Below, piece by piece: positions 36,336 to 48,074 of a stretch of DNA of 64,000 nucleotides. How positions within the stretch are numbered: the stretch's first letter is position 1; the number at the start of each line of letters is the position of its first letter. Origin of the DNA: Leptodactylus fallax (Eukaryota; Chordata; Amphibia; Anura; Leptodactylidae); NCBI GenBank assembly GCA_947044405.1, contig CAMRHE010000169.1, positions 1,054,501-1,118,500 of the forward strand, read 5' to 3'. The position numbers were made by a program, and so were the translations under genes. The notes under the pieces were generated by a model. The model was not told the origin of the DNA. It ran no database searches and saw nothing but the letters and a program-made list of their open reading frames with translations.

Positions 36336-36786
36336 CAATCAAGGGGGCATTATTTAAACATGGTACACATGGACATTATTAATTTAAAGATGTACTTGGG
36401 AGTATTATTCATTATGGGGGGTTATAGCATATATTTTATAATTGGGGTAGTAGCATGATGTCGGCTTTGTGTAGGTGAAGACAATGTGGATCGGGTGCCT
36501 GGAAAAGTGAGGAGCCAAAGATGTCTGTGCTGCAAACTTTACAGAGACAAGTCACAGTTGGAAGAAGTGGTCATGGCAGCCCAAAGGGAAAAGAAAGGAA
36601 ATGTGAAGGATTAGTCAGAGACGTCACCTGTAAGTCACAAAATGTTACTGCACTGTATTCACCTAAATGATAGAGGATAAATACCTGATTGATGGGGTCT
36701 GTCTGCTGAGACCCCCACTGGGCCTGAAAATTGTTTTCTTTTCCCCCCACTGGAAATTCAGCCTGACCGCAGCCAGGCTGAATATA

Positions 36787-38081
36787 CAGTGCCTTGCAAA
36801 AGTATTCGGCCCCCTTAAATTTTTCAAACTTTTGCCACATTTCAGGCTTCAAACATAAAGATATAAAATTTTAATTTTTTGGTGAAGAATCAACAACAAG
36901 TGGGACATAATTGTGAAGTGGAACGAAATTGATTGGTTATTTTAAACTTTTGTAAAAAATAAAAAACTGAAAAGTGGGGCGTGCAATATTATTCGGCCCC
37001 TTTACTTTCAGTGCAGCAAACTCACTCCAGAAGTTCAGTGAGGATCTTTGAATGATCCAATGTTGTCCTAAATGACTGATGATGATAAATATAATCCACC
37101 TGTGTGTAATCAAGTCTCCATATAAATGCACCTGCTCTGTGATAGTCTCAGGGTTCTGTTTAAAGCGCAGACAGCATCATGAAGACCAAGGAACACACCA
37201 GGCAGGTCCGTGATACTGTTGTGGAGAAGTTTAAAGCTGGATTTGGATACAAAAATATTTCCCAAACTTTAAACATCCCAAGGAGCACTGTGCAAGCGAT
37301 CATATTGAAATGGAAGGAGTATCAGACCACTCTGGTCAGATGAAACCAAAATCGAACTTTTTGGCCACAATGCAAAACGATATGTTTGGCGTAAAAGCAA
37401 CACAGCTCATCACCCTGAACACACCATCCCCACTGTCAAACATGGTGGTGGCAGCATCATGGTTTGGGCCTGCTTTTCTTCAGCAGGGACAGGGAAGATG
37501 GTTAAAATTGATGGGAAGATGGATGGAGCCAAATACAGGACCATTCTGGAAGAAATTTATCTTCCAACAAGATAATGATCCCAAACATAAAGCAAAATCT
37601 ACAATGTAATGGTTCACAAATAAACATATACAGGTGTTAGAATAGCCAAGTCAAAGTCCAGACCTGAATCCAATCGAGAATCTGTGGAAAGAGCTGAAAA
37701 CTGCTGTTCACAAACGCTCTCCATCCAACCTCACTGAGCTCGAGCTGTTTTCCAAGGAAGAATGGGCAAAAATTTCAGTCTCTCGATGTGCAAAACTGAT
37801 AGAGACATACCCCAAACGACTTGCAGCTGTAATCGCAGCAAAAGATGGCGCTACAAAGTATTAACTTAAGGGTGCCGAATAATTTGGCACGCCCCACTTT
37901 TCAGTTTTTTATTTTTTACAAAAGTTTAAACAATCCAATAAATTTCGTTCCACTTCACGATTGTGTCCCACTTGTTGATTCTTCACCAAAAAATAAAAAT
38001 TTTATATCCTTATGTTTGAAGCCTGAAATGTGGCAAAGGGCTGAAAAGTTCAAGGGGGCCGAATACTTTCGCAAGGCACTG
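36787..38081 (+). mobile_element. Tc1-like transposon B, internally deleted
   Basis: TA flanks at 36785-36786 and 38082-38083. The ends are inverted copies of cagtgccttgc-aaagtattc. Inverted repeats are about 210 bp with an inner repeat of the end motif (gcaatattattcggcccc at left, ggtgccgaataatttgg at right), so this is again an IR/DR element. Length is 1295 bp instead of the usual ~1.6 kb because of gaps in the gene. It sits inside an older frog repeat (36665-36786 / 38090-38230). Confidence 0.92.
37179..37864 (+). pseudogene. Tc1-like DD34E transposase (element B), broken
   Basis: The N-terminus (MKTKEHTRQVRDTVVEKF; NISQTLNIPRSTVQAII) is followed near 37325 by a deletion of roughly 85 codons with a frame change. 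The second helix-turn-helix is missing. The catalytic blocks [23 protein letters not shown] and NPIENLW are all readable, with 34 positions between the last two acids. A second deletion near 37550 removes residues before QQDND. In-frame stops lie at 37607-37609 and about 37639 (a TGG-to-TAG change in the conserved EWPSQSPDL block). The gene ends at the normal TAA at 37862-37864. It cannot make active protein, but its ends could still be mobilised by a related enzyme. Confidence 0.9.
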
Positions 38082-38089
38082 TAGGTGTG

Positions 38090-38232
38090 TCGCTTGGTGG
38101 TTGGATGAACCCACGTGTCTCTCATTCACTTTGATGGGAGTGCCAAAGATAGCTGAAGTCCAATACTCAGCTATCTGCGGCGTTCCTATTAAAGTGAATG
38201 GGGGCCACGTGGGCTCGTCCATCCACCAAGCA
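38090..38232. repeat. Palindromic repeat fragment
   Basis: gcttggtggttggatgaacccacgtg pairs with cacgtgggctcgtccatccaccaagc, with inner blocks tttgatgggagtgcc and ggcgttcctattaaa also mirrored. It was probably joined to 36665-36786 before element B inserted. Confidence 0.6.
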
Positions 38233-40295
38233 GAAGATGTGTGAAGTTACTTTCATTGATAATGCCGTGTTGTTGATCTGATACTGAAGTAATACAGTAA
38301 GAAGAATTCTTAAAATCTGTTTTATAACTTTGTGTATTGTGTATGTATGTTGTGCGATGATAGCAGCGTGTGACGCTAATAGCATGTAAGCTAATTTTTT
38401 TTGGGGGGAGGGAGCCTTTCTATAGTCCCCCTCAGGCAGCAAAGAGGCTAGGTTCACACCTGCACTTGCCCATCTCTGTTCGTGGACTGTGTGTGGTATT
38501 GCAGGTCAGCCTCATTCAGGTGAAAAAATGGAAGTTCCAATACCAGATGCAGCTTATAAGCAAGAGTAGCAGTATTTCTGTAAAATAAAAATAACTCTTA
38601 TTTTCTAATCTCAGATAGGATTCCTGGCAGCTTGTATTCTGTGAATAGCTTCCATCAGTAATCTCTTCTGCTTTTAGTGAGAGAAATGTGAGATTCTAAT
38701 AACTTATTGGAGATTTTTTTCACATCATTATTTATAATACAATAGAGTATAACTATAATAAAGTGGTTGTATCACCAGAAAACTTTTTTTTAATTTGAGA
38801 GTCGATCATTACCATTTGCAGCCAGATGCTCATAAATTTATTATTACATGGTTGCCATTCAGCATCTTAAATTTGCAAAGGAAATGGACTTTTATTTACA
38901 TATGTAGATGAGCTTGCAAGTGCCCAGCAAGGCAATGCAAGTGGACTGGCTCTCCTCACTGAAATCCTCCACAACACCCCCTTCCCTGTGTGTTGTATTG
39001 CACATGATGACAAACCATGAACTCTCAGTCAACACTGGGGAAAGTATATAGGGGCATCCATGAGCTCATTAACATAAAGAAATAGACTTGCAGAGAACAC
39101 AAACTCAATAACCAAAATCAACTGTCTTAAAGGTGTATTTAAAGAGTAACACAAAAATCAATAGTGAATAAAAAAAAATCAATAGTGGCGTTGAAGGATA
39201 CAATCTTTATATTATACTTCATTAGAGAAAGATACATAGATACATCAGTGGGTGGGAGGATAAGGGAAACACAGGGAAAAGAGACATGATAATGTCTATA
39301 GCATCTAATCGGTCATTTCTGTCACAAAATTGCTGGATGATAATTTACCTGATAATTCACCTCTGTTGCAAAATAAAACTGGCACTCTATAGTGTAGAGA
39401 GGCCTCTTAATTTCCCTGCCTTCTCTTTGCCTTCCGGAGCTTTCAAGGTTCTTCCTCCTCCATAGACTTCTATTGCCTGCTGCATAAAGCTGAATAGACA
39501 TGTGCACCAGATTAAATCCATATGTAGGAAGGGAAATAAATGCAGAAATAGGCACTTTTCTTTATCAAAATATGTTGCAAAGTTTACAATCCTTACCTTC
39601 GCTGTTGGTTTATGAAATTAAAAGAAAAGTTTTAAAAGTTTAGGTATGCTTTAACTCTATATGTCCCCTTTCCAGTGGTGTTATTGGTTTATTATGTATA
39701 ATTCATCTGAGCAACTGCGTCTAAATATAATGAAGCCATAATTCAGTATTTTTTAGTACCTAGTAAAACAAAATGAAGATAAAGCAGCACATCTTTACTG
39801 TGGTGCATTTTATTGTCATTTTTTTAATATAATAGATACCCAGATCTGTCTATTATCCCTGCAGTTTGCTATGGAGGATTACATCTGCCCTGCAGACAAA
39901 TAGATTACAACTTTCACTAAATTGTTGCTAAGGTAGCCCGTGCGGTTCGTGTAGCCTACAAATTTAAAGCCCAGACATACAAACATATAATCTATTCTGC
40001 TATATATTTGTAAGATGTCTTGTTGACCTCACACCAGTCACTTTATGAAAAGGTTAATCCATACTTCTCTGTTGTGTTCATGTGATTGCTCTGAACCTCA
40101 ATTTCTCGCTAATCTAGCGCTGTCACACTGTACTGATGCTTTGTCTTTAGATTGACAGCAAACAGATTAATGGATTTACTTGGACACTATAAAATGCACA
40201 GTACATGCTTGTAGATGTATGTAGTAATATAATGTATATTATGAGGTTTATGAAATTGGTGGATATTATATAACTCTAAATCTACATGTGGTATA
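38233..40295. other. Intergenic, no gene recognised
   Basis: Only a short repeat end (aggctaggttcacacctgc, 38446-38465), similar to the TTA-flanked palindrome ends, stands out. Confidence 0.4.
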
Positions 40296-40311
40296 TCTGG
40301 CATAATTTTTA

Positions 40312-42780
40312 TGTTTAATCAAATTTATTAAAATTTTTTCAATAAGAACAGAAAGAAAAAAAGGGAAGGGGGTACAATGCTATGGCATCAATATCAGTTA
40401 CAACAATAACAGGGGGGGCACGCAGGCCACCTTATTTATGGAGAAAGCACAGTAGTAAAAGTTTGGGCAAAAAGGCCAACGCAGCCCACCACAACAGAAT
40501 CAGGGATAAATAACACAATGGCAACTAAAATGACTATAACTTTAGGTGGGTGACAGCTGAAAAAACTAGAAAGTCAACTGTAGAGAGCAACCACAGGGCC
40601 ACCCACCTAACAGTAAATTAAGACAAACAACAAGAGGTGGGGGACCAAAAGGAGTACACAGGTGTACGAGACTTATGAGACCAAGGACACGACAAGGACA
40701 GGGGGGACACAGGTGGGAGAGGGTAGGAGAAGGAACAGAAGGGGGAATTTAGTAATGAAGAGCAGCCAGACACTGCACCAACAGAAAAACAAAGCAACCC
40801 CAGATCAAGAAAAGAAAGAAAAAAACTCAGAGGACTCCTGAAACACCACCCACGGCCGCCAGAGGGACTCAAATTTGGAGGGATCGGGCGAGTCCTCAGC
40901 CACCAGGGCCTCCATTCTCCTAATAAGGAGAAGCTCCTGAAGAAACTCCACCCGGGTAGGCACAGCAGTGCTACGCCAATGCCTGGGGATAACTGTTCTG
41001 GCGGCGGTGAGGAAATGTCACAAAAGGTCTTTTTTAACGGCAGAAACCCTCCCCGGTATAATGGAGAGAAGTGCGAGCTGGGGTGAAGGCGTGACAGATC
41101 TGCCACTCACTTTAGCATAAAGCTCAAAGACGGCATCCCAGAAGGGTTTAAGGGCCGCGCACTCCCACCAAATATGATATAAGGTGCCTTTTATGAAACC
41201 ACAGCGCCAACACCGGTCAGAGACGCCAGGGTACATCCTATGTAAGAGGTCAGGACAGCGGTACCAGCGGGTCAGTATTTTGTAATTCTTTTCCTGCGCG
41301 CCACAGGACAGCGGGAGTTTATGTGTGTACAGTACAGGTAGGATTTATCCCAGTCGGCAGTAGAAAGGCAAATACTGAGGTCAGACTCCCAGGGGCCAAT
41401 GTAGGAAGGGGGCCCAGGTGTAGCGTCTTGGAGGAGAATGCCATAAAGAACAGAGAGGGCACGCGGAGTAGTGTCAGTCTGGGAAAGGGCAAGCTCCAGG
41501 TCAGTTAAAGAGGATGAGAGCGTGGGAAGCAGGGAGAACCTGCGGATGAAGGTAGTGAGCTGGCCATGTTCCAACCAGGACAATCGGAGATTGGGATGAG
41601 AGGCTTGCAATTGTGACAGAGAGGGGAGAGAAGTGCTATCCATAACCTGATGCAAACGAACATCATCCCTAGCCAACCAGCAAAGAAATCTGTCGGCGGA
41701 GCAACCCGGTGGGAACATGGGATTTCGGAACAGAGGGCTGAGAGGGCCCGGGACCCTGGCTATGCGATCACCCGCGCTTATGGAATCCCAGGTCTTGAGG
41801 AAATGAGAGGATAAAATGGAGTGTCTGATAATACTGGGGCGAAAGTGAGACGGAACCCAGGGCAGGGAGGGGAGATGAGCTAACAGTAAGTCGGCCTCTA
41901 TAGAGACCCACTGCTTGTCCGCCCCGCGATAGCGCCAGTCAAAAAGGCGCAACAATACTGTCGCGCGATAGTATATTCTAGGGTCGGGTAGGCCTGCACC
42001 GCCGCGATGTCTACGGCGCGTCAATGTCCGGAAGCGTAACCTGCTTCGTGACGCTCCCCACACAAATCTCCCAAACAAAGTCTGGGCGCGAGCAAAAAAG
42101 GAGCGTGGTATTGGAATGGGCAGAGCTTGGAACACATATAATAACCGGGGCATGACATCCATTTTTAGCGCGTTGATGCGACCAAACCATGAGAGCATGA
42201 GGGAAACATATTTCCGCAAATCCGTCGAAAGGGATTCAAGGAACGGTAAGTAATTAAGGCGGTAGAGAAGGGAGAGGTCTGAAGGGATGTGGATCCCGAG
42301 ATATTTAATGGAAGTGCAGTGCCATTTGAAGGGAAATTCGTTCGCAAGGAGGGCTGCTTCTCCTGGGGCCAAGGTGATACTGAGGGCCTCACTCTTAGAG
42401 AGATTTACCTTGAAATTACTCAGGTGGCCAAAGCGACGGAACTCACGCAGGATGGACGGAAAGGAAACGCACGGCTGAGAGATGTATAGGAGGAGGTCGT
42501 CAGCGTATAAAGCCGTTTTGACCTGGCGGTTGCCCAGCTGCACGCCATGAACACTAGGACAGTTCCGTAAGGCAGTCGCTAGATGTTCCATAACCAGTGC
42601 ATATAAAAGAGGAGACAGGAGGCAACCCTGTCGCGTGCCATTTCGGACTGGAAAGGAGTTGGAGAGAAGCCCGTTAACCCACACCCGCACCGACGCGTCG
42701 CCATAGAGGGAAAGCACCTTACTCAAGTACCCTGAGCCAACTCCAATTTGCTGGAGTGTTGCCCGCAGGAATCCCCAATG
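40312..42780 (-). mobile_element. L1-type LINE, 5'-truncated, with 16-bp target duplication
   Basis: tctggcataattttta occurs exactly at 40296-40311 and 42781-42796. Between them lies the 3' part of an L1-type ORF2 plus 3' UTR on the minus strand, ending attttaataaatttg near 40320. 5' truncation and a duplication of this size are the normal outcome of target-primed reverse transcription. The insertion lacks the endonuclease and the N-terminal part of the reverse transcriptase. Confidence 0.92.
40855..42780 (-). pseudogene. L1 ORF2 C-terminal fragment (reverse transcriptase to C-terminus)
   Basis: Reverse transcriptase blocks GTRQGCLLSPLLYALVMEHL and TALYADDLLLYIS (catalytic YADD intact) are followed by the thumb and the long frog-L1 C-terminal region. 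A frameshift near 41285-41300 moves the frame to NYKILTRWYRCPDLLHRMYPG. The CCHC-like end follows as CWRCGFIKGTLYHIWWEC (cysteine and histidine spacing typical of the L1 C-terminus). An in-frame TGA at about 41016 is likely a decayed CGA codon; the same frame then continues to about 40855. The ATG-started frame to 42819 begins in target DNA, so its first ~12 residues do not belong to L1. The copy is dead. Confidence 0.88.
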
Positions 42781-42796
42781 TCTGGCATAATTTTTA

Positions 42797-43420
42797 GACT
42801 GACTTTCATTGATTTCCAAAAACCAGTCACTGGGCTAGCACTGCCATCGAGCACAATATCTCCAATAGTTCAATTACAATTAATCACAGAATAGGAAGAA
42901 CTACCATGAATAAAACTTAATGGTAATTATAAAACCATCATAGACATTAACCCCAATGTACAAAAAATGTGCAACCCAAACTGTGTATAACCAAAACACA
43001 TGTAATGTCAAAACAAACAATTAAAATACAAGTAAAATATCATCCAATGCTTTTCCCTGCTTATCTTCAGGTTTCCTCAGGGAATTTATTAAGGGGTAGG
43101 AGCCACCACAGAGTAGCTACACATGATTGTGTTAATGGATCGACTAGTTGGTTCTTTCATGGTAATGTTAACGAAAAAACTATAGATAACGGGCCAAAAA
43201 CACGCATCAAAATGACTACCTTTTAAACTTCACAGAAATAATGATGAAAAAATGTCATTACTATTCACACATGTAATCAGATAAATATCATTAAAGTTCA
43301 AAAACATGGTTAGATGGATACATATTCCAAGTATAGATAAGCATATAAGTAAATACTGTACTATATACAGGTAACACATATATAATAATCCCAACAGACC
43401 AACTGTACTCATTTATTCCA
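42797..43420. other. Intergenic, no recognised element
   Basis: Nothing recognised. Confidence 0.4.
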
Positions 43421-43422
43421 TC

Positions 43423-43545
43423 GGGATCTGTTATGTACAGACACTTTATATATAGTCTTCTTCATTAGCCCATTTGAATTTAGGGCCAGAGCAGGTGCCA
43501 CTAAATTCAAAAGGCCATAGTGTCTATACATAACAGAGCCACCGC
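43423..43545. repeat. Small foldback repeat
   Basis: gatctgttatgtacagacact...catttgaatttag pairs with taaattcaaaaggccatagtg and tctatacataacagagc. Confidence 0.5.
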
Positions 43546-43730
43546 TGGCAGAAGCTGTGTTAGCTCCGCTATGATTTTTTTTGTTTTTCACCCACTGCCA
43601 CCAATTTTTTATCCTGTCCATTTACTGTGACATCATAGTGTCACAGCACAGAGACAGATCATATTGGGACCACCTAAATATTGGATGATACAAATGTAAC
43701 CAACAGTGAAGGAAGTAAAACAGGATTTAA

Positions 43731-44093
43731 AGAGGACCTCTAACCAGGTCTGAAAAACCTAATGACATCCATCATCTGATGGGTGCTGTCACCCTGAGCA
43801 TTTTGGTGTTTTGTTTATCCCAATCTCTTCAGCCTTTCCAAAGATATAAATAGAGTATACTAGCCAAGTGGACAGTAACACAGAGACCCTGCCCCCAGAG
43901 AAACCAGTGTTACCACCCAGTTGGCTAGTATTCCTTAATTTTCTAAGCAGTTTTATTTTCAAGAATAAAAGAGTTTATAACTTTGGAATGGTTGGAAGGA
44001 TTTGAATAAACAAAACACTATAATGCTCAACGTAACAGCACCGATTAGATGAGGTTTATCATTGGACTTTTCAGACCTGGTGACAGGTACACT
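43731..44093. repeat. MITE with TTAA on both sides (AGAGGACCT end)
   Basis: Left end agaggacctctaaccaggtc followed by tgaaaa; right end (minus) agtgtacctgtcaccaggtc followed by tgaaaa. ttaa lies at 43727-43730 and 44094-44097. Weak mirrored sequence continues inwards. Same end type as 35790, 29644 and 61405. Confidence 0.7.
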
Positions 44094-44097
44094 TTAA

Positions 44098-44542
44098 TAA
44101 AAATTATGAAAATGGAAAAGAAAATTTTAAGTTGTTTGGTGGAAGGTGGGGAAGATCTTCTAATAAAATATTAGACCAAGATGAACAGAACAGTATATGA
44201 AATACATATATATATATATATATATACCTTCCATTGCCAATATCATTTGCGTGCATAGAATAGAGCAGACCCCATAGCTAACAGCAAAATGGGTCCCCAA
44301 TTTGGTGCTGAATTTGGGTCAATTCCCAATGCTAACAATGCTGTTTCTAAAGAGAGGGGAGTCCAGCACCAATTCTCATACCCAGTAGTAAAGGGTATAT
44401 GGGACTAAATGGGGTTGGGTACCATCTCCAAGAGAAATAAAAATAATGGAATGGAATATGTAATGAAGCTCAACTCCCAGGTGCAGGGCTCAAAAAAGTG
44501 TGTGTCTACTACACCACTGATTCACAAGTCCATTCTCTTAAA
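44098..44542. other. Intergenic with a short (TA)n microsatellite
   Basis: A TA run is at about 44206-44226; nothing else recognised. Confidence 0.45.
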
Positions 44543-44774
44543 ATAGCCGGGACTCTACAATCTGAAAACTGGCTACTTTATTAAATAACAAAAAAATTCA
44601 GATTAGGTAAAAAAGCAGCAAGACAAACACCAAGCGCCTATCCCTCTGGCAGGAGGAGAAACATGTCAGAGGGCTAGACACTTGGTGCTTATTTTGCTGC
44701 TTTTTTTTTTTACCTATTTTGAATCCTTTTTTATATGTAATAAAGTAGCCAATTTTCAGATTGTGGAGTGCTGG
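44543..44774. repeat. Foldback element, arms about 115 bp
   Basis: The left arm agccgggactctacaatctg...caccaagcgcctatccctct pairs with the right arm agagggctagacacttggtg...cagattgtggagtgctggc around a short centre. The poly-T runs at 44701-44712 and 44777-44792 are probably A-tract expansions. Confidence 0.7.
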
Positions 44775-44792
44775 CTTTTTTTTTTTTTTTTT

Positions 44793-46740
44793 CAGAAAAT
44801 GGACTATATCAATAGCTGTTGTATGGTTTTGATTCTTTAGTATGTATGCACTTAAAGTTAATATCTAGTCTACTATGATTATTTTTTAAGGTAAACCAGA
44901 GGTGGATTGTGTTGAGTTCACAAGGTCTAGGCCAATGTATGATAAGCCTTGGTGATGCATTTATAATAGCAAGATCATTTAACAATAGCTGATTTTTATC
45001 AATTGTGGAGTTCATACTCTATATAACACATTTAAAGATATACAGAGGATGGCTTTTAAAATAATTTTAGAAAGTTCTGAAGAGCACTTGAATGGTTTGT
45101 TGATTGGAAATAAATGTAATTCTCGATCTTGGAAAAATCACCAAACACGGAGCAGCTGCTGATAATTTGGTGTGAGTAATTGTAGAGCCAATAAGTTGAA
45201 GGACTACTTATTAAAAGAAGCTGCTTTTCTATCTGCTTGCAAGTCCAATTTAGTAATGTACTCTCCATGTGGTCTGATCGTCTGAAGCTGGGTAAATTAT
45301 GCACCTGATTTAAAAACACTCCATCCATGAGAGCTCCTATTTTGCTCATCCATAAATTTTTTTGACTTTCTTCATTACTAGCTACTTGCAGCAGCTTATA
45401 GCACAATATGTATCAAATTAGCCATGGAGAACATCTTAGGCAGGCACCCTGCTGACTTCAAACATGCACTTAATGTGTAATGCAATTTCAGGAGGATGTT
45501 GAACATCCTCCATCTGAAGGGTTACTCTGATGATTTTAAGGGAATACCCTGTGCTGTAGTTTTCTCACTGACATCCCATTTAAGCTATAATTTATTTCAC
45601 ATCTGAATGTGTTGCAGTGCTGAGAATCTCGATGCCCCTTTGAATGCATTTTATTATTGTGAGGGATTGATTTAGTTACTTATATTTCAGCCATCAAACT
45701 GGGAGGATATCCCCTCTGTCTAAAGGAGGAAACAATCACCTAATATAGGGCTTAGTGTTATGTGGACACTAGCCTTCTCTACAGTTGTTGACAAAATGCT
45801 TGCCCTTTTTGCTGAAATTACAGGGTCACAGAAAAAGTACAAATATGCTGAAGCCTGGATCTAGCATGCATATAATAAGATTGTATTTTTTTGTGTTCTT
45901 AAATCCAACGATGAATATATTTTTGACTTAGCCATTACATTCACTTCTTTAGAGTTAAGGATGCTTTAATATAAACAATTGTATGAATGCATGTGATAGT
46001 TTTATACATTGTGAATAACTTTAAAAAATGTAAAAAACAGACTTTAAAGTTGAATGTAATAAATATAAACTATGACATACAACAATAAAAGAAGGGCATG
46101 TATGACTGACAGCTTGAAACTACTGTTATACCACAGACATGTGCTGGGAGATCATTTTTATGGATTATGATCTAAAGGGTTTAATATGACCTATCATCTT
46201 TTATGACTTGTTTGTTTTACAATTCTAGAACATCTTTTCTTATACTAATTTATGAGTGCAATGACTGGGTGTTGTCATGTATCTTGTCAAAAGTTTCTTT
46301 CACTGCACTGATAGAGCAGTCTGACTCTGTAGGGGTACACCCCAAGTTAGTAATACCCAGTCAATTTATAGTTAATGGTTGGTGTGAGGTAGAGTGCCGA
46401 GGTAGAATTGGTAGAATTCTATCTTTTATGGTCTTAATAGTCCATGATATGTTCTCCCCATCTTAGCAAAATAAATGCTACCAAATGACATAAATTAAGG
46501 TCTTCCAATTAAGATTGTCCAACTGCAATAGGTTTTTTCATATTCATTAGCAAAAACCAAGCAGCACTATAATGAGGTAAACTCTAATATGTATTTCCAT
46601 AGAAAAGACAGATCAAGGGTTAAATTTGCAGAATAGTTGCCAAATGACAATTTACAGTAAGACGGATTATATGCTTCAATGAGTACAAACAGCAGGACAA
46701 CATTACCACAGATGAAAGAAGAAAGTAAGTTAAAGAGACT
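44793..46740. other. Mostly unique sequence; 45050-45620 is a candidate conserved non-coding block
   Basis: 45050-45620 has high complexity, balanced composition, several TAAT-type cores and no repeat ends. One 116-codon minus frame (45056-45406) shows no domain or splice signals, so I do not call it a gene. Conservation is inference only. Confidence 0.3.
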
Positions 46741-47426
46741 TGCATGAGCCAAGGAACACAGGCTGTGGACATGAGATCATTGGAAACCTGTTATCTGATG
46801 CTGGTGTTCATATTTGACAATTTGTTTGAAACACTGTATCTACATGAGATGCAGAGAAGGTAAGCAAATGTTGTGCGGATATCTGGCTCTCAATGGGAAC
46901 CATGATGGAAGAAAATGGAAAGATACTTACTCAGTAGGACTAATAGAACATTCAACACCCATCTAGTTGGCAGTTCAATTTGTTTTAAACAGAACAAGGA
47001 TCAGACGCCTCTCCAGACTGTAAAATAACTGAATGGCAAAGAAGAATAATGGAGTGCTACATCGGATGACATTTACCTTAACCTGACCTAGATCTGAAAG
47101 AGATGGTTTAGGACAACTTGGATTAGGCAGTAAAGGAAAAGAAGCCAGCAAGTACTCAAAATATATAGGAACTCCATAAAGCCAATTCAACAAGCATTGC
47201 TTGGCATTGTTCCCTCCTCTCCAACCACCAATGGTTACCTACCCCTGTTTTTTGTTACTCTTCGCCTTCAAGTCCTATGCCTATGCCTGATGTAAGGGCT
47301 TGTTCCTGAAACTTTGTAATGGATAACTGAATTGTACTCTCTTTGTATTCTCCTTTGATGTGACTACTTACAATAAATCATCTGCAGATAATTCTTTGGA
47401 GTGCCATCACATATATTTCCTAGTAC
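46741..47426. other. Unidentified block with an AATAAA near its end
   Basis: Moderately complex sequence ending in ttacaataaatcatctgc (about 47368-47386) just before the 101-bp duplication. It could be part of an unrecognised retroelement LTR or transcript end, but I found no paired repeat. Confidence 0.3.
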
Positions 47427-47629
47427 ATGTAATTGAAAGTTTGGTCAGTTCCCACAGTGAACGTTCACTAAACGGTGTTCTACCATTCGAGTGCCGCACT
47501 ACAGCCTTCATCTTTGCAGTGCACAAAATGTAATTGGGAGTTTGGTCAGTTCCCATAGTGAACGTGCACTCAACTGTGTTGTGCCAGTCGAGTGCCGCAC
47601 TGCAGCTTTCATCTTTGCAGTGAACAAAA
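47427..47629. repeat. Tandem duplication, two 101-bp units
   Basis: atgtaattg at 47427 and 47528 begin two copies that share gtttggtcagttccca, cagtgaacg and tcgagtgccgcact, and tttcatctttgcagtg towards the end. They differ at roughly 15 positions by eye. Confidence 0.8.
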
Positions 47630-47780
47630 ATACATCTCCAGACTGTGCAAGAACTATTTTACAATTATGGAGAGTGACCTAGTCCTGCTTTGAAGGCCTC
47701 TACAGTCTTCCAACTAAAATCCTATACGGATGCCTTGGGATAAAGTTTACTGAAGTGACAAAGAAAAGCAGCAAAACGGG

Positions 47781-47988
47781 CAGTACTGTGCAGGTGTGAA
47801 AAAAATGTGCTAAAATTCTACACTTTCAAAAACAGAAATTGTTAATAGTTTATTTTTGTCAATTAACAAAATTAAGTGAATGAGCAAAAGAGAAATCTAT
47901 ATCACATCAATATTTGGTGCAAAACATCATCAATTCTATTTTTAAAAACATTCTGTCCATACCTATCTAAAACTTTTGCACAGTGCTG
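47781..47988. mobile_element. Short non-autonomous Tc1-like element
   Basis: The left end cagtactgtgca and right end (minus) cagcactgtgcaaaagtttt match a Tc1 end type. The interior ttaatagtttatttttgtca, then attaacaaaatt, is the usual inverted-repeat sequence of that family. The left end lacks the aaagttttaggca segment. TA flanks are not preserved. Confidence 0.5.
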
Positions 47989-48074
47989 TCCATGAGAACT
48001 TTTTCAAAGCTCTTTATGAAGCATAGTAGTCGACTACCTTACATAGTTGGTAAAGAGAACACTATGGTACATTC

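Larger units (their letters stand above)
35155..36665 (+). repeat. Dispersed composite repeat with internal tandem units, related to 20830-22214
   Basis: The start caggggcgcacctctaatgagg and the GC-rich head (35160-35440) are followed by a loose tandem array at 35480-35780, made of units like ggggcattatttatataag. It is interrupted by the MITE at 35790-36034 and repeat scraps to 36340, and resumes at 36340-36430. The last part (36430-36665) matches 20860-21120 in inverse orientation and keeps the same short reading frame, which here ends at a TAG near 36612. Confidence 0.5.

Noticed and set aside
40618..41106. 162-codon minus-strand open frame in the L1 3' region
   Set aside because: It runs in a different frame from the L1 ORF2 C-terminus, which is readable across the same bases. 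A shadow frame.
45056..45406. 116-codon minus-strand open frame
   Set aside because: No domain; the block may be conserved DNA, but there is no evidence for coding.
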